Numbered from the stretch's first letter, positions 43,666 to 52,076 are shown. The stretch: DNA of 64,000 nt from Streptomyces dengpaensis (GCF_002946835.1 NZ_CP026652.1:4092001-4156000); one strand, 5' to 3'. Made by a program: numbers and translations. Notes: generated from the sequence alone by a model not told the origin.

Positions 43666-43881
43666 ATGGAGACCTTCGCGACCGTCCTCACGCTCCTGGC
43701 GATGATCGCCCTGGGCGTACTCGCGATTCAGCTGTTCACCACGAGTCACCACGATCGCATCGCGACCCTGTCCTCCGGCCGGTCCCGGCCGCCGGTCGAA
43801 GGTTCGGGCCGAACCGCCGCGGCACGCCCCGCGAGGAACGGACTGTGGCGGCTCCGGCTGTGGCATCGCACCGAGAAGTGA
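43666..43881 (+). CDS. Small single-pass membrane protein (DUF5994 cassette partner), copy 3
   Basis: The 71-residue protein METFATVLTLLAMIALGVLA is nearly identical to copy 1 at 28836, with TTSHHDRIATLSSGRSRPP and a basic tail. AAGGA lies 11 bases upstream; a GTG at 43657 overlapping the stop of the DUF5994 gene is possible. The close match to copy 1 shows a recent duplication of the whole pair. Confidence 0.75.
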   Translation: METFATVLTLLAMIALGVLAIQLFTTSHHDRIATLSSGRSRPPVEGSGRTAAARPARNGLWRLRLWHRTEK

Positions 43882-43937
43882 GCTCTGCCGACGTACCGTC
43901 CCGCCGCCGTGCGCGGTGACGAGGGGTGTGCCCCGCC

Positions 43938-44465
43938 TCAGGGAGGCTCTTCCGTGGCAATCGGACGCGCTCGATCGGTGCCGGTGCGGGTGTCGACGCG
44001 ACCGGTGCCGGTGTCGATAAGGATCTGTCCGGCCTGCGTGAGGTTGTCGGCGCGGACGGCTTTGGCCATCGCGGCGCGTGCCGCGTCGGGCGTCGCGTGC
44101 GGCGGGACCACCAACAGGGAGAAGTAGTCCTGATCGCCCCGGGTGATGAGGACGGTGTCGTCCCCGACCGGAGAGAAGTCGAGGTGCACGACGCGGCCGT
44201 CGATGATCAATCGCGTCGGCATCTCTTCCCAGGCACTGGAGTCCAGACCGACCCGCGTAACCGGCCCGAGGTGTTCGGTCAGCGCGGCGATCAGGCCGGG
44301 GAGCTCGGCACGGATGTCGCGGGAACGCGGCCACCAGGCACCGTCGAGAATTCCCTGACGGTCGTGTGTCGTCTCCAGACGCAGCAAGGCTGTCCCGGGT
44401 TTGACGGCCTCGTGGACGGCGTCCGGCAGAAGCTTCGACACGCGCGGAGGTTCGGAGTCGGACAT
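43938..44465 (-). CDS. DUF5994-type protein, subgroup 2
   Basis: The 175-residue protein has KLLPDAVHEAVKPGTALLRL, ILDGAWWPRSRDIRAELPGL, VGLDSSAWEEMPTRLIIDGR and VLITRGDQDYFSLLVVPPHA. It pairs with 31932 as subgroup 2. The last 25 residues (TGTGRVDTRTGTDRARP) are low-complexity. It is transcribed away from the next cassette, with its own copy of the shared promoter. Confidence 0.78.
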   Translation of the reverse strand: MSDSEPPRVSKLLPDAVHEAVKPGTALLRLETTHDRQGILDGAWWPRSRDIRAELPGLIAALTEHLGPVTRVGLDSSAWEEMPTRLIIDGRVVHLDFSPVGDDTVLITRGDQDYFSLLVVPPHATPDAARAAMAKAVRADNLTQAGQILIDTGTGRVDTRTGTDRARPIATEEPP

Positions 44466-44559
44466 GGCGTTCGCCTGTCTGCGGGAATTCGGTGGACACC
44501 CCTCGCGTACGGCGATGGTGGTGCGGCTGCCGGGAAAACCACAGGGGCTTCCTCATTTC

Positions 44560-44565
44560 ACGGTA
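44560..44565 (-). promoter_or_regulatory. Shared promoter box for the 43938 gene
   Basis: On the minus strand GGAGTACCGTGAAATG contains TACCGT, matching the GAGTA-type -10 boxes of the other DUF5994 units. The remaining 44466-44842 gap shows no gene. Confidence 0.5.
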
Positions 44566-44842
44566 CTCCTCACTCCTCCTGCGGCCGGGGCACGCCGCAG
44601 TAGAGTGAAAAGGCCGGAACGTTCAAGACGCTCCGTCCGCCTCAAAACCGGTCGGACTCCCTGAGCCCCGCCCACGGGATGTGAGGACGTGGAGACCGTC
44701 GAACCGTGACCGCGGTCATCGCCAAGATCTCCGATCCCCGTACGGCCTTCGCCTTGCCGGGGGACGGTCGGTCCGGAGCGACGGGCTCACGCCCACCACC
44801 ACATCGGCCTGACGAACGAGGCCCCTGACGAACGAGGTCACC

Positions 44843-45103
44843 ATGGAGCCACTGGAAACTCCCTCTGCCGGGCACGCCGAGGTACGCATCGTTGCCGCGT
44901 CCCCCGAGTCCGCCCGTCGGGTCGCAGAGGCTCTCCGTCGTTGCTTCGCCGCCACCGAGCAGCGCAGCTACCCCGCGGGCCGCGGTGGCGGGACCCGCCT
45001 GCACCTCACCGTGGACACCACCCGCACGGCAGAGCCGGCACGGTCCTGGCTGGAGACCAGTCAGTCCTCGCAGAATGACGGTCGGCAGACGGACGAAGTC
45101 TGA
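44843..45103 (+). CDS. Small conserved protein, family X, copy 1
   Basis: The 86-residue protein has HAEVRIVAASPESARRVAEAL, then EQRSYPAGRGGGTRLHLTVDT. It matches the minus-strand protein at 47497 over this block (AEVRIVSAYPEVARQVADAL, GRSYPAGPEGRDTHLHLTLD). The predicted fold is a small alpha/beta unit with no catalytic motif. GAACGAGG lies upstream. It sits just before a DUF5994 cassette. Confidence 0.65.
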   Translation: MEPLETPSAGHAEVRIVAASPESARRVAEALRRCFAATEQRSYPAGRGGGTRLHLTVDTTRTAEPARSWLETSQSSQNDGRQTDEV

Positions 45104-45204
45104 GGCGCCCCGGGCGCAGAGGGTGGCGCGGCACTCGTCGCAGGCATGCTGGGCAGCGTTGGGAACCGGTGCCTCGCCGGGGCCCGTTGGACGTGCCGGG
45201 GGAG

Positions 45205-45320
45205 TAGCGTGAAGGCATCGAGAGTATGTCGCACACCGGCCTCCATGCCGGTGCCGTTCTCGGCGAGTGACGACACCGGGCCGCCGCCTACGAGCAGCGG
45301 CCGGGAGACAGGTTCGCGCG
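45205..45320 (+). promoter_or_regulatory. Shared DUF5994 promoter and leader, copy C
   Basis: TAGCGT at 45205 within GGAGTAGCGTGAAGG, then CCGG 29 bases after GGAGTA and GGTGCCGTTCTCGGCG, follows the pattern of copies A and B. Confidence 0.65.
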
Positions 45321-45896
45321 ATGTCCGCGACCACCGACCAACCCCCGCTGCGGATCGTGCCCTTCAGGGTTCCGACCGCTCGCCTCGCGCTGAAGCCCGT
45401 GAGTACTTCCCAGGGGCTTCTGGACGGCGCCTGGTGGCCCCGCTCCCGGGACCTGACACACGAACTCTCCGCTCTGGCCGATGTGCTGGATCCCCTGTGG
45501 GGACGGATCACCCGGATCGCCGTCAACCCTCGGTACTGGCCGGCCGTCCCGCGCCGGCTCCCCGTCAACGGCCATGTGGTGAGGATCGGTTGGTTCACGC
45601 GGGAGCTGGACCCCCACAAGATCCTGCTGCTGTCCCACACCGCCGGACTCTGGGACCTGCTGGTGATACCACCGGAGACCAGCGCCCCGGCAGCCGCCCG
45701 ACTGATGGCTGCCGCGAGCGAGAGCGCCGGCCCTCTGACGACCGCGAGCGCGCTCATGGCAGCGGAACAAGCCCTCCACGGAAGCTCCGTGGCCGACCGG
45801 GACCAGGATTCCGAGGAGACCCGGGAGGACGAGGGCGGCGCCTTGTCCTACCCGGTCGCTGTGGCCCGGTCGAGCCGCCTGATCACAGGGATGTGA
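45321..45896 (+). CDS. DUF5994-type protein, subgroup 1, intact
   Basis: The 191-residue protein has LLDGAWWPRSRDLTHELSAL, VLDPLWGRITRIAVNPRYWP, VNGHVVRIGWF and HKILLLSHTAGLWDLLVIPP. The C-terminal tail is Glu/Asp-rich. Its stop overlaps the GTG start of the next membrane-protein gene (GTGA), so they are translationally coupled. Confidence 0.8.
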   Translation: MSATTDQPPLRIVPFRVPTARLALKPVSTSQGLLDGAWWPRSRDLTHELSALADVLDPLWGRITRIAVNPRYWPAVPRRLPVNGHVVRIGWFTRELDPHKILLLSHTAGLWDLLVIPPETSAPAAARLMAAASESAGPLTTASALMAAEQALHGSSVADRDQDSEETREDEGGALSYPVAVARSSRLITGM

Positions 45897-46192
45897 CCCC
45901 CATCGTCACCGGCGTGGCCTTCAGTGCCCTGCTGATCCTGACCGTTGCGGCAACGCGTGTGATCCACCGGCTCAACGCACAGCACGCGGAGCGCATCGCT
46001 CTCCACTCGTACGGCGGCCCGTCGACCGAGTCGTACAGCAGCCCGTCGACCGAGCAGAAGCATCCCGGGCAAGCCGTCGGACGGCCACGTCCCGGACTGG
46101 TCACCCAACCCACCACGGTCCGTCCCCGGCGCGACGACCGGGACGGCGGCCGGGGCCGACTGCGCCCCCGGCGCCGGAACGCTCGCCGCTAG
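45893..46192 (+). CDS. Small single-pass membrane protein (DUF5994 cassette partner), copy 4
   Basis: The 99-residue protein starts at GTG 45893, inside the upstream stop. VTGVAFSALLILTVAATRVI is the membrane span, followed by HRLNAQHAERIALHSYGGP, which carries the H-x-ERIA motif of the other copies. The tail contains a PSTE repeat and ends in a basic RPRRRNARR. The tail diverges, but the order and motif are kept. Confidence 0.7.
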   Translation: MTPIVTGVAFSALLILTVAATRVIHRLNAQHAERIALHSYGGPSTESYSSPSTEQKHPGQAVGRPRPGLVTQPTTVRPRRDDRDGGRGRLRPRRRNARR

Positions 46193-46287
46193 GGCCTGTC
46201 TTTCGGATCACTCCTGGGACGCGGGGCAGGCGCCGGTCCTCTGGCGCTCCCGCCCACGGTCCGTACTCTCCGCGCACCGCCGCCCGG

Positions 46288-46686
46288 TCAGGTGTCACCG
46301 CCCGCCGCGGCGGCCATAAGCGGCTCGGCGGTGTCCTGCGCGGTGTCGGGCGGTACGACCAGCAGGTCCCACCTGCCCCGGTTGGGGGCGAGCAGACAGA
46401 CCGTGTGCGGGGCGGACGCGGCGGTGGACCTGCGCAGGCGCACGACCTGGTTGAAGACGAGCATCCGGCCGGGGGTCGCGGACCACGTCGCCCCGTTGAC
46501 CGTGACGCTGCTGATGTGACCCCAGGTCCTCGGCAGCCCGGCGAGCAGCCGCGGGAGTTCGGCGAGCAGGTCGTACGAGTGGGGCCACCACGCGCCGTCG
46601 ATATGGTGCGGCAGGCCGCCGCGGGGCGCGAGACGCAGACGGAGGAGGGGATGCGAGGGGAGCGGGGGCTGCAGGGCGGCGGTCAT
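46288..46686 (-). CDS. DUF5994-type protein, subgroup 3
   Basis: The 132-residue protein has HHIDGAWWPHSYDLLAELPR, SVTVNGATWSATPGRMLVFN and GRWDLLVVPPDTAQDTAEPL. It is shorter than subgroup 1 and closest to 48485. It starts 48 bases from the end of a desaturase pseudogene on the same strand, so the two may once have been co-transcribed. Confidence 0.78.
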   Translation of the reverse strand: MTAALQPPLPSHPLLRLRLAPRGGLPHHIDGAWWPHSYDLLAELPRLLAGLPRTWGHISSVTVNGATWSATPGRMLVFNQVVRLRRSTAASAPHTVCLLAPNRGRWDLLVVPPDTAQDTAEPLMAAAAGGDT

Positions 46687-46734
46687 GAGGGCTCCTGTCT
46701 ACTGCCGTGCGGAAGACGAAGGGGTGGGCCGGGT

Positions 46735-47391
46735 TCACACGCGGCGGGCGGCGACGCGGTCCGGGGCCGGCCACCGCACGTCGTACACCCAGCCAAGGCG
46801 TTCGAGGAGGCGGATGACGGCGGCGGCGTCGGGTCGTTGCGGAACAGGCAGCCGACGTGCGCGTGCAGCAGCCCGCGCAACTGGCGCAGGTGCGTGCCGT
46901 AGCGGTGCGGGGAGTGCGGGTCGCCAGGCCGGTCGGTGAAGGCGTGGTGGCGGCGGTGGGTGGCGACCCAGCCGATGACGTCGCCCTGGAAGCTCATCGA
47001 TCCGGCCACCGCCAGCGCGATGCGTACGGGACAGACGGCACGGTATCCGCCGTGTGTGAGCCCGCGATGGAAGCCGACCTCCCCCAAGTTCTCGGCTTCG
47101 CTCGAACAGGGAGGGACCCCCATCGCCGAGGCCGGTGACCGTGTAGAGGACGAGGGCGAGCAGGATGTCGGCGGGATGGATGAGACTCCCCCACAGCAAC
47201 CAGCCGGTCAAACCGAGCGCCAGGAAGGGGGCGACGACGATCACTGCCGTCACGGTCACGTACAGCCGCTCGCCGGCGCCGCGCGGGGCGGCCGGTTCCT
47301 CGGCGGGGAACGGCCCCGCTCCGTCGTATCCCTCGGACCGATGGGCAGCACTCGACGGCACGACCCCTGAAGGGGGTTCGGCCGTGGACAT
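46735..47391 (-). pseudogene. Acyl-CoA desaturase pseudogene
   Basis: The start is intact (MSTAEPPSGVVPSS..., then a membrane span LYVTVTAVIVVAPFLALGLT). The desaturase motifs appear in shifted frames: GFHRGLTHGGYRA and GWVATHRRHHAFTDRPGDPH (histidine boxes), HVGCLFRND, and ERLGWVYDVRWPAPDRVA. A palindromic element at 47078 has broken the first histidine-box region, and another indel lies near 46850. The C-terminal half is heavily shortened. Confidence 0.8.
47078..47121. repeat. Streptomyces-type palindromic element inserted in the desaturase
   Basis: CCTCCCCCAAGTTCTCGGCT with CGCTCGAACAGGGAGGGACC forms an imperfect hairpin of the CTCGGCTTCGCTCGAG-containing type widely dispersed in streptomycete genomes (recollection). 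It splits the sequence between the first membrane spans and GFHRGLTHGG. Confidence 0.7.
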
Positions 47392-47496
47392 GGTGGAACT
47401 GCGCAACATGTGGGGCTCCTTGACCTCGGTGCCGGTGGCGCGGCCGGGGTAACGGGCTGCCCCTGCACGGACGGGTGGCGTGCTGCGGAGGGACGG

Positions 47497-47841
47497 TCAG
47501 ACGGCCTCGTGCGGATGCGTACGGTCGGTCGGCCGTCTGCTGGTTTCGCTCCAAGGCCGGAACGGGCGCACGGAGTGCGACGGATCCAGGGTCAGATGCA
47601 GGTGCGTGTCCCTGCCTTCGGGGCCCGCCGGGTAGCTGCGGCCTTCGTCGTAGGCGAAGAACCAGCTGAGCGCATCGGCGACTTGTCGCGCCACTTCCGG
47701 ATACGCGGAGACGATCCGGACCTCTGCGCACCCGGACAGCGGCGGTCCGATCCGGATTTCGGCAGGAGCGGATGCTGACGATCCGTCGGCCTCTTGCCTG
47801 TCCGACGGGCAGTCGGACATCGGAGGGGCTTCGGCGGTCAT
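47497..47841 (-). CDS. Small conserved protein, family X, copy 2
   Basis: The 114-residue protein has an unstructured first 35 residues and then GCAEVRIVSAYPEVARQVAD, a short AYDEGRSYPAGPEG loop, and THLHLTLD. It is homologous to 44843. The ATG at 47841 lies about 105 bases downstream of a shared promoter box, as with the DUF5994 genes, so family X probably belongs to the same regulon. Confidence 0.65.
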   Translation of the reverse strand: MTAEAPPMSDCPSDRQEADGSSASAPAEIRIGPPLSGCAEVRIVSAYPEVARQVADALSWFFAYDEGRSYPAGPEGRDTHLHLTLDPSHSVRPFRPWSETSRRPTDRTHPHEAV

Positions 47842-47946
47842 ATGGCGGAACCTGCCTCGAGCGCGAAGCACCCGGTGTCGTGGAACCGCGAGGCCGAGAC
47901 CGGCTTGAACACCGGCATACGAAAGGTCCTCGCCGCCTCCACCGTA
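47842..47946 (-). promoter_or_regulatory. Shared promoter and leader of family X copy 2
   Basis: On the minus strand GGAGTACGGTGGAGG gives TACGGT (47941-47946). CCGG follows 29 bases after GGAGTA, the same geometry as the DUF5994 leaders. The plus side up to 48484 shows no gene, except a possible DUF5994 scrap (RLTASALMAA) near 48400. Confidence 0.6.
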
Positions 47947-48484
47947 CTCCTGCGCGGCCGCAAGGAGCCGGTCCCGGCTCGCGCGGCCGATCACCGGGCG
48001 TCTCGCACCGCATCACCGGGCATTTCGCACCGCAATCACCCGGTGTGACGCATGGCTACGCCCATCCCCGCACAGCTGGTGGGCCGACCGGGCCCGAGAA
48101 CCGGAGGAGACACGGGAGTTCGCACGCGGCACGCAGTTTCCTCCACGACGCGGGTGGGAAGCCGGTCGGCGCAGCCGACGTTCGTGGAGTGGCGGGCACA
48201 CTGGGCTCCCGAAGGAGCCTCACTCGGCCGAGCGTATGCCCCGCGGGCGGGGTGTGCACAGCCCCGCGAAGCATCGATGTACACACGCTCTTGGGGGCGT
48301 TGCCGCGAGCGCCCCGCCAGACACACGCGTACGGGCGGCACCATCAGCTGTCGGCGGACAGGCAGCACACCTCCGCCTCGGTATACGAGCGGCACCGGTC
48401 CGACGGCTCACCGCGAGCGCCCTCATGGCAGCCGGGCGGGGACGAGCCGCTCCTGCGGTGCGGGCGGCCGTGACCCGGTTCCCG

Positions 48485-48880
48485 TCAGCGGGTGATGGTC
48501 GCCGTGGCTGCCATCAGGTGTTCGGCGTCCGCCGCGGCCAACTCCGGGGGCACGACCAGCAGGTGCCAGCGGCTGTGGCCCAGGCTGAACAGGCTGATGG
48601 TGTGCCGGTCCCGCGTTCCGGACTCCCTGCGCAGTCGTACGACGTGGTGGGCGACGAGTATCCGTCCCGGCGACGGCGACCACATCGCCGCGTTCACCGT
48701 GACGCCGGTGATCTGTCCCCAGACAGGGGGCAACGCGCCGATCAGCAGCGGGAGTTCGACCAGCAGGTTGCGCGAGCGGGGCCACCACGCCCCGTCGATG
48801 CGCCGCGGCAGGGCGCGGTGTGGCGCCAGCCGCAGGCGTGCCACGGGCGGGGAAGGAAGGTGCTGAAGGACGGCGGCCAT
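48485..48880 (-). CDS. DUF5994-type protein, subgroup 3
   Basis: The 131-residue protein MAAVLQHLPSPPVARLRLAP has RRIDGAWWPRSRNLLVELPL, VTVNAAMWSPSPGRILVAHH and SRWHLLVVPPELAAADAEHL. It is closest to 46288. The frame upstream stays open to 50098, but this is a compositional shadow. Its promoter may be the distant box at 49307, with decayed sequence between. Confidence 0.78.
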   Translation of the reverse strand: MAAVLQHLPSPPVARLRLAPHRALPRRIDGAWWPRSRNLLVELPLLIGALPPVWGQITGVTVNAAMWSPSPGRILVAHHVVRLRRESGTRDRHTISLFSLGHSRWHLLVVPPELAAADAEHLMAATATITR

Positions 48881-49633
48881 GAAGGCGCTCCTGTCTGGGG
48901 ACACGGCCCCGGGGCGTGCCGGGACTCTGTTGCGGCGGACCGCAGGACGGAACGGACTCCCTTCGGGAGGCTCACCGGCAGGGTGCATCGCGGCCGTCCG
49001 TCGGACAGCCGCGATGCCGTCCCGTCGTACCCCGCGACCGGAGGGACAGCCCCGGGCGGGAAAAGCGGTTCGGTCGAACCAGGCGGCAAACGGGGTTCCC
49101 CGGCCTCGATGCGGGCGGTGCTGCCGGGGTCTCGGGCCGTCCGTACGTGGGCACAGCAGCGTCGGGTGACGGCCCCGCGGAAGGACGAGAACGGCTTCGG
49201 CCGTCAGAGGGCGGAACCCGCCCAAGCGGTGCGCTGCGCGGAGTCGTCGTGAGCCGAGGACGAGACCGGTCCGATCACCGGCGTACGACGTGCCCTCGGT
49301 ATCCCCACCGTACTCGGTCCGGCGGGAAAAGGGACTTCCGTACCCGGCCCGGTGGGAAAGGGACTTCGGAGGGTCCGAGGCTCCCGGCGCCTTCACTCGC
49401 ACCGCCTCTCCCCGATCGGATCCCACCCCCACGACCGCCAGGACCGGTCGGATACCGCCTCGCCGGTCAACACCTCCGTGCATACCCGAAGCGGCACCGC
49501 CGGCCGCCTCGCACGGCGGTACGCTGGCCGTGCGGCCGCCCGTGACCCCGGTCCTCTCCGTGCAGTCCCGCTCCGCGCAACAGAGGCTCTGCGCAAGGCG
49601 AAAGCCACCCGGCAGACCTAGGAGATGGGCCGT
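48881..49633. other. Decayed leader region with hairpin
   Basis: A long hairpin lies at 48986-49016 (CATCGCGGC/GCCGCGATG plus GTCC/GGAC). A minus-strand TACGGT box with the 29-base CCGG spacing is at 49307-49312, and a GGGAAAGGGACTTC-type direct repeat is around 49318-49370. Minus-strand LTAEA near 49210 resembles the start of family X, so a lost copy is likely. A TACGCT box near 49521 may serve the STAS gene. Confidence 0.5.
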
Positions 49634-50017
49634 ATGGGCTCGTATCCCGACCTGTTCGACGAGTGCCGCGTGGTGCGGGCCGGCGGTGAGCTGGACCTGA
49701 CGACCGCCCCGGCCTTCGCCCACGACCTGGAGAGCGTCCGTCACGGCACCTGCCGCGTCTTCCTCATCGTCGATCTGAGCGGTGTGACGTTCGTGGACGG
49801 GAGCATCCTGGAGCCGCTGTGCGCGGCATGGGAGGACTGCCACGAGCGGCTCGGGTGGATGCGCGTCGTCTACACGCGGCCGGGTACGGGTCTCGTGTTC
49901 CTGGCCGGCGGCCTCCTGGAGCGGTTCCCCCGGTACGCGAGCGCCCAGGACGCCTGGCAGGGCGTACCCGCCGACCGTGGAGAGCAGCGTCCCCCGCCGG
50001 CGGACCGATCCGCGTAG
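49634..50017 (+). CDS. STAS-domain protein, copy 2
   Basis: The 127-residue protein has CRVVRAGGELDLTTAPAFAH and VFLIVDLSGVTFVDGSILEPL, the STAS fold with Ser in VDGS as the probable phosphosite. AGGAG nine bases before ATG 49634 decided the start over ATG 49625. It leads a STAS-ANTAR-ANTAR row like the one starting at 19690, without the GNAT gene. Confidence 0.8.
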   Translation: MGSYPDLFDECRVVRAGGELDLTTAPAFAHDLESVRHGTCRVFLIVDLSGVTFVDGSILEPLCAAWEDCHERLGWMRVVYTRPGTGLVFLAGGLLERFPRYASAQDAWQGVPADRGEQRPPPADRSA

Positions 50018-50081
50018 TGTGCGGCGGGAACTGGACAGCACCTCGCCCCGAGTTGTGCCGGCCGCTGCGGAATGGATACCG

Positions 50082-50828
50082 GTGATCAGCGACGGCATGG
50101 CCGATGTCCTGCGGTCGCTGCGCCTCGACGGGGGCGGGGACCCGGCGCGGGCGTGCGCGCGTGCGCTGGGCGCCGACGGTGTCGCGCTGTCGCTGCTCGT
50201 GGGCAGCGGACGGACGGCGGAGCCGCTGTGGCACTACCCCGACGTGAGCGCGCGGTTCGAGGAACTCCAGTTCACGGTGGGCGAGGGCCCGGGGCCGGAC
50301 GCGGTCAGCGCCGGAGCGCCCGTCCTGGAGCCCGACCTCGACCGGGTGCGCTCCGACCGGTGGCCCGCGCTGCTGGGGCCCGCGCAGGAGATGGGCGTGC
50401 ACGGCGTGTGCTGCTTCCCGCTGGGCATCGGGGCGATCCGAGTGGGCGTACTGACCGTGCTGTGCGCCGCGGACCGCAGGATGAGCGAGCAACCGTCGGC
50501 GGACGCGCAGGCCCTGGCCGCCGCACTGACCGGCGCGATCCTGAACGGGGACCGGCGAGGAAGCCGGAGTGGGAGCGGAGACGGTCCCGGGCTCGACGCG
50601 TTCCTGGAGCGGCCGTCCGGGCTGAACCGCGCGGCAGTGCACCAGGCCACGGGAATAATCAGCGTCCAGCTCGGGGCGCCCATGGAGGAGGCCCTCCTGC
50701 GCCTGCGGGCCCACGCCTACAGCAGCGAGCGCCCCCTCGGGGAAGTGGCGGAGGACGTGGTCGCCCGCAGGCTCCGTTTCGACGACGATGTGAGCGGGCC
50801 GTATTCGCCCGACGGTGGAAAGGGATGA
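50082..50828 (+). CDS. GAF and ANTAR domain regulator, paralogue of 20773
   Basis: The 248-residue protein has EELQFTVGEGPGPDAV and GVCCFPLGIGAIRVGVLTVL (GAF-like), then a Gly/Ser-rich linker and AVHQATGIISVQLGAPMEEALLRL...EVAEDVVARRLRF (ANTAR). The GTG at 50082 was chosen; ATG 50097 is an alternative. Its stop overlaps the next start (ATGA), so the two ANTAR genes are coupled. Confidence 0.83.
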   Translation: MISDGMADVLRSLRLDGGGDPARACARALGADGVALSLLVGSGRTAEPLWHYPDVSARFEELQFTVGEGPGPDAVSAGAPVLEPDLDRVRSDRWPALLGPAQEMGVHGVCCFPLGIGAIRVGVLTVLCAADRRMSEQPSADAQALAAALTGAILNGDRRGSRSGSGDGPGLDAFLERPSGLNRAAVHQATGIISVQLGAPMEEALLRLRAHAYSSERPLGEVAEDVVARRLRFDDDVSGPYSPDGGKG

Positions 50829-51587
50829 TCGGCATGGCCCGCGAAAGACGTCTGGCCGAGATCTTCGTGGAGGTCGCGGACTCCCTGGTCGAGGATTTCG
50901 ACGTCATCGACCTGCTGCAACGGCTGTCCACGCGCTGTGTCGAGCTGCTGGACGTCTCGGCGGCCGGGATCCTGCTCGTCGACGCGCACGACGAGTTGCA
51001 GGTCATCGCCGCCTCGGACGAGCACACCAGGCTCCTGGAGCTGTTCGCGCTCCAGCACGACCAGGGCCCGAGCGTGGAGTGCTACCGCACCGGTACGGCC
51101 CGGACGAACATCGGCCTGAGCTGTCCGGGGACAACGGCGGGCTGGTCCCGCGTCGCTGTACGGGCCCGCGAGACGGGCTACGCGGTCACGCACGCGCTGC
51201 CGCTGCGTCTGCGCAACCGGGTCGTCGGTGCGCTCAACCTCTTCCAGCGCACACCGCAGCCGCTCGGCGAGGACGACATCGCGCTCGCCCAGGCGCTGGC
51301 CGACATGGCGACCATCGCAATCCTGCAGCAGCGCACGCTGGAACAGTCGCACGTCGAGAACAGCCAGCTGGGAGACCGCCCTGACCAGCCGCATCCTGGT
51401 CGAGCAGGTCAAGGGCGTGCTGGCCGAGCGCTGGAACGCCTCCGTCGACGACGCCTTCGCCGCCTTCCGCTCGTACGCACGCGCCCATCACCTGCGTCTG
51501 TCGGAGCTGGCCGCCCGGATCGTTGCGGGCGACTTCGACACCGCGGCCATTCCGGCGCCGGCACGACCCGGTGGTCATCAGGACTGA
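50825..51587 (+). pseudogene. GAF-ANTAR gene broken by a +1 frameshift
   Basis: The first frame reads a GAF protein like 21613 (LAEIFVEVADSLVEDFDVID..., TGYAVTHALPLRLRNRVVGALNLF, LEQSHVENSQL). At about 51370 the sense moves to another frame that holds the ANTAR domain (ETALTSRILVEQVKGVLAER..., LSELAARIVAG). One extra G in GCTGGGAGACC would restore it. A sequencing error is possible. It is coupled to the preceding gene by ATGA. Confidence 0.8.
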
Positions 51588-51599
51588 TCACCCCGGCAC

Positions 51600-51798
51600 C
51601 GCGTGGCGCGCAGCCCACCGGCCGGGCCTGCAGCCAGCGGGCCTCGCAGTGATAGCCCGGCATCACCTGGGCCACGGCCAGGGTGACCAGTTCCGCGTCG
51701 GTCAGCCGGGGCGGTCGCCCCCGCCACCGCGGGGTCTTCAGATGGTCATCGACGTGCACGTACAGTGCGGTCAAGAGGGTGTCTAACTCGGGCGTCAC
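51600..51798 (-). pseudogene. IS982-type transposase, N-terminal fragment
   Basis: From GTG 51798 the strand reads VTPELDTLLTALYVHVDDHL, then RGRPPRLTDAELVTLAVAQV and HCEARWLQ, the N-terminus of IS982-like transposases. The DDE domain is missing, replaced by the 3' end of the ANTAR gene. It marks a past insertion and deletion. The rest of the gap up to 52076 shows only short TGTGGCA-type repeats around 51970. Confidence 0.65.
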
Positions 51799-52076
51799 AA
51801 CCCGATGTTGGACACCCTCCCCGCGTCCGTGAACCCTGCAAACGGAACCACTCGTCCAGCCCTGCTCACGACGCATCGGTCCGTGCTGGAGGTCAGTGCC
51901 GCCCCCGGCCGCGAGGTGTGGTGGCGCCGGTCACCTCAACCCCGCCGCGGCCGATGCCCGGAATGTGACATATGTGGCATGTGTGACAATATGGCCTGTG
52001 TGGCACTTGGTGCTTGTGGGAATTTCTTTGTTGAACCCTCGGCTGAGAGGGCTCAAACAGGCGAGAGGAGTGGATC

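Noticed and set aside
48051..48480. Plus-strand frames after the family X promoter
   Set aside because: No consistent frame or motif, only a possible ten-residue scrap of a DUF5994 tail.
49977..50081. Upstream extension of the GAF-ANTAR frame
   Set aside because: It overlaps the STAS gene's 3' end, has no ribosome site, and the paralogue starts later.
51957..52010. TGTGGCA-type repeats as a regulatory array
   Set aside because: The copies are short and irregular; there is not enough to support an operator, though they lie upstream of the peptide gene.
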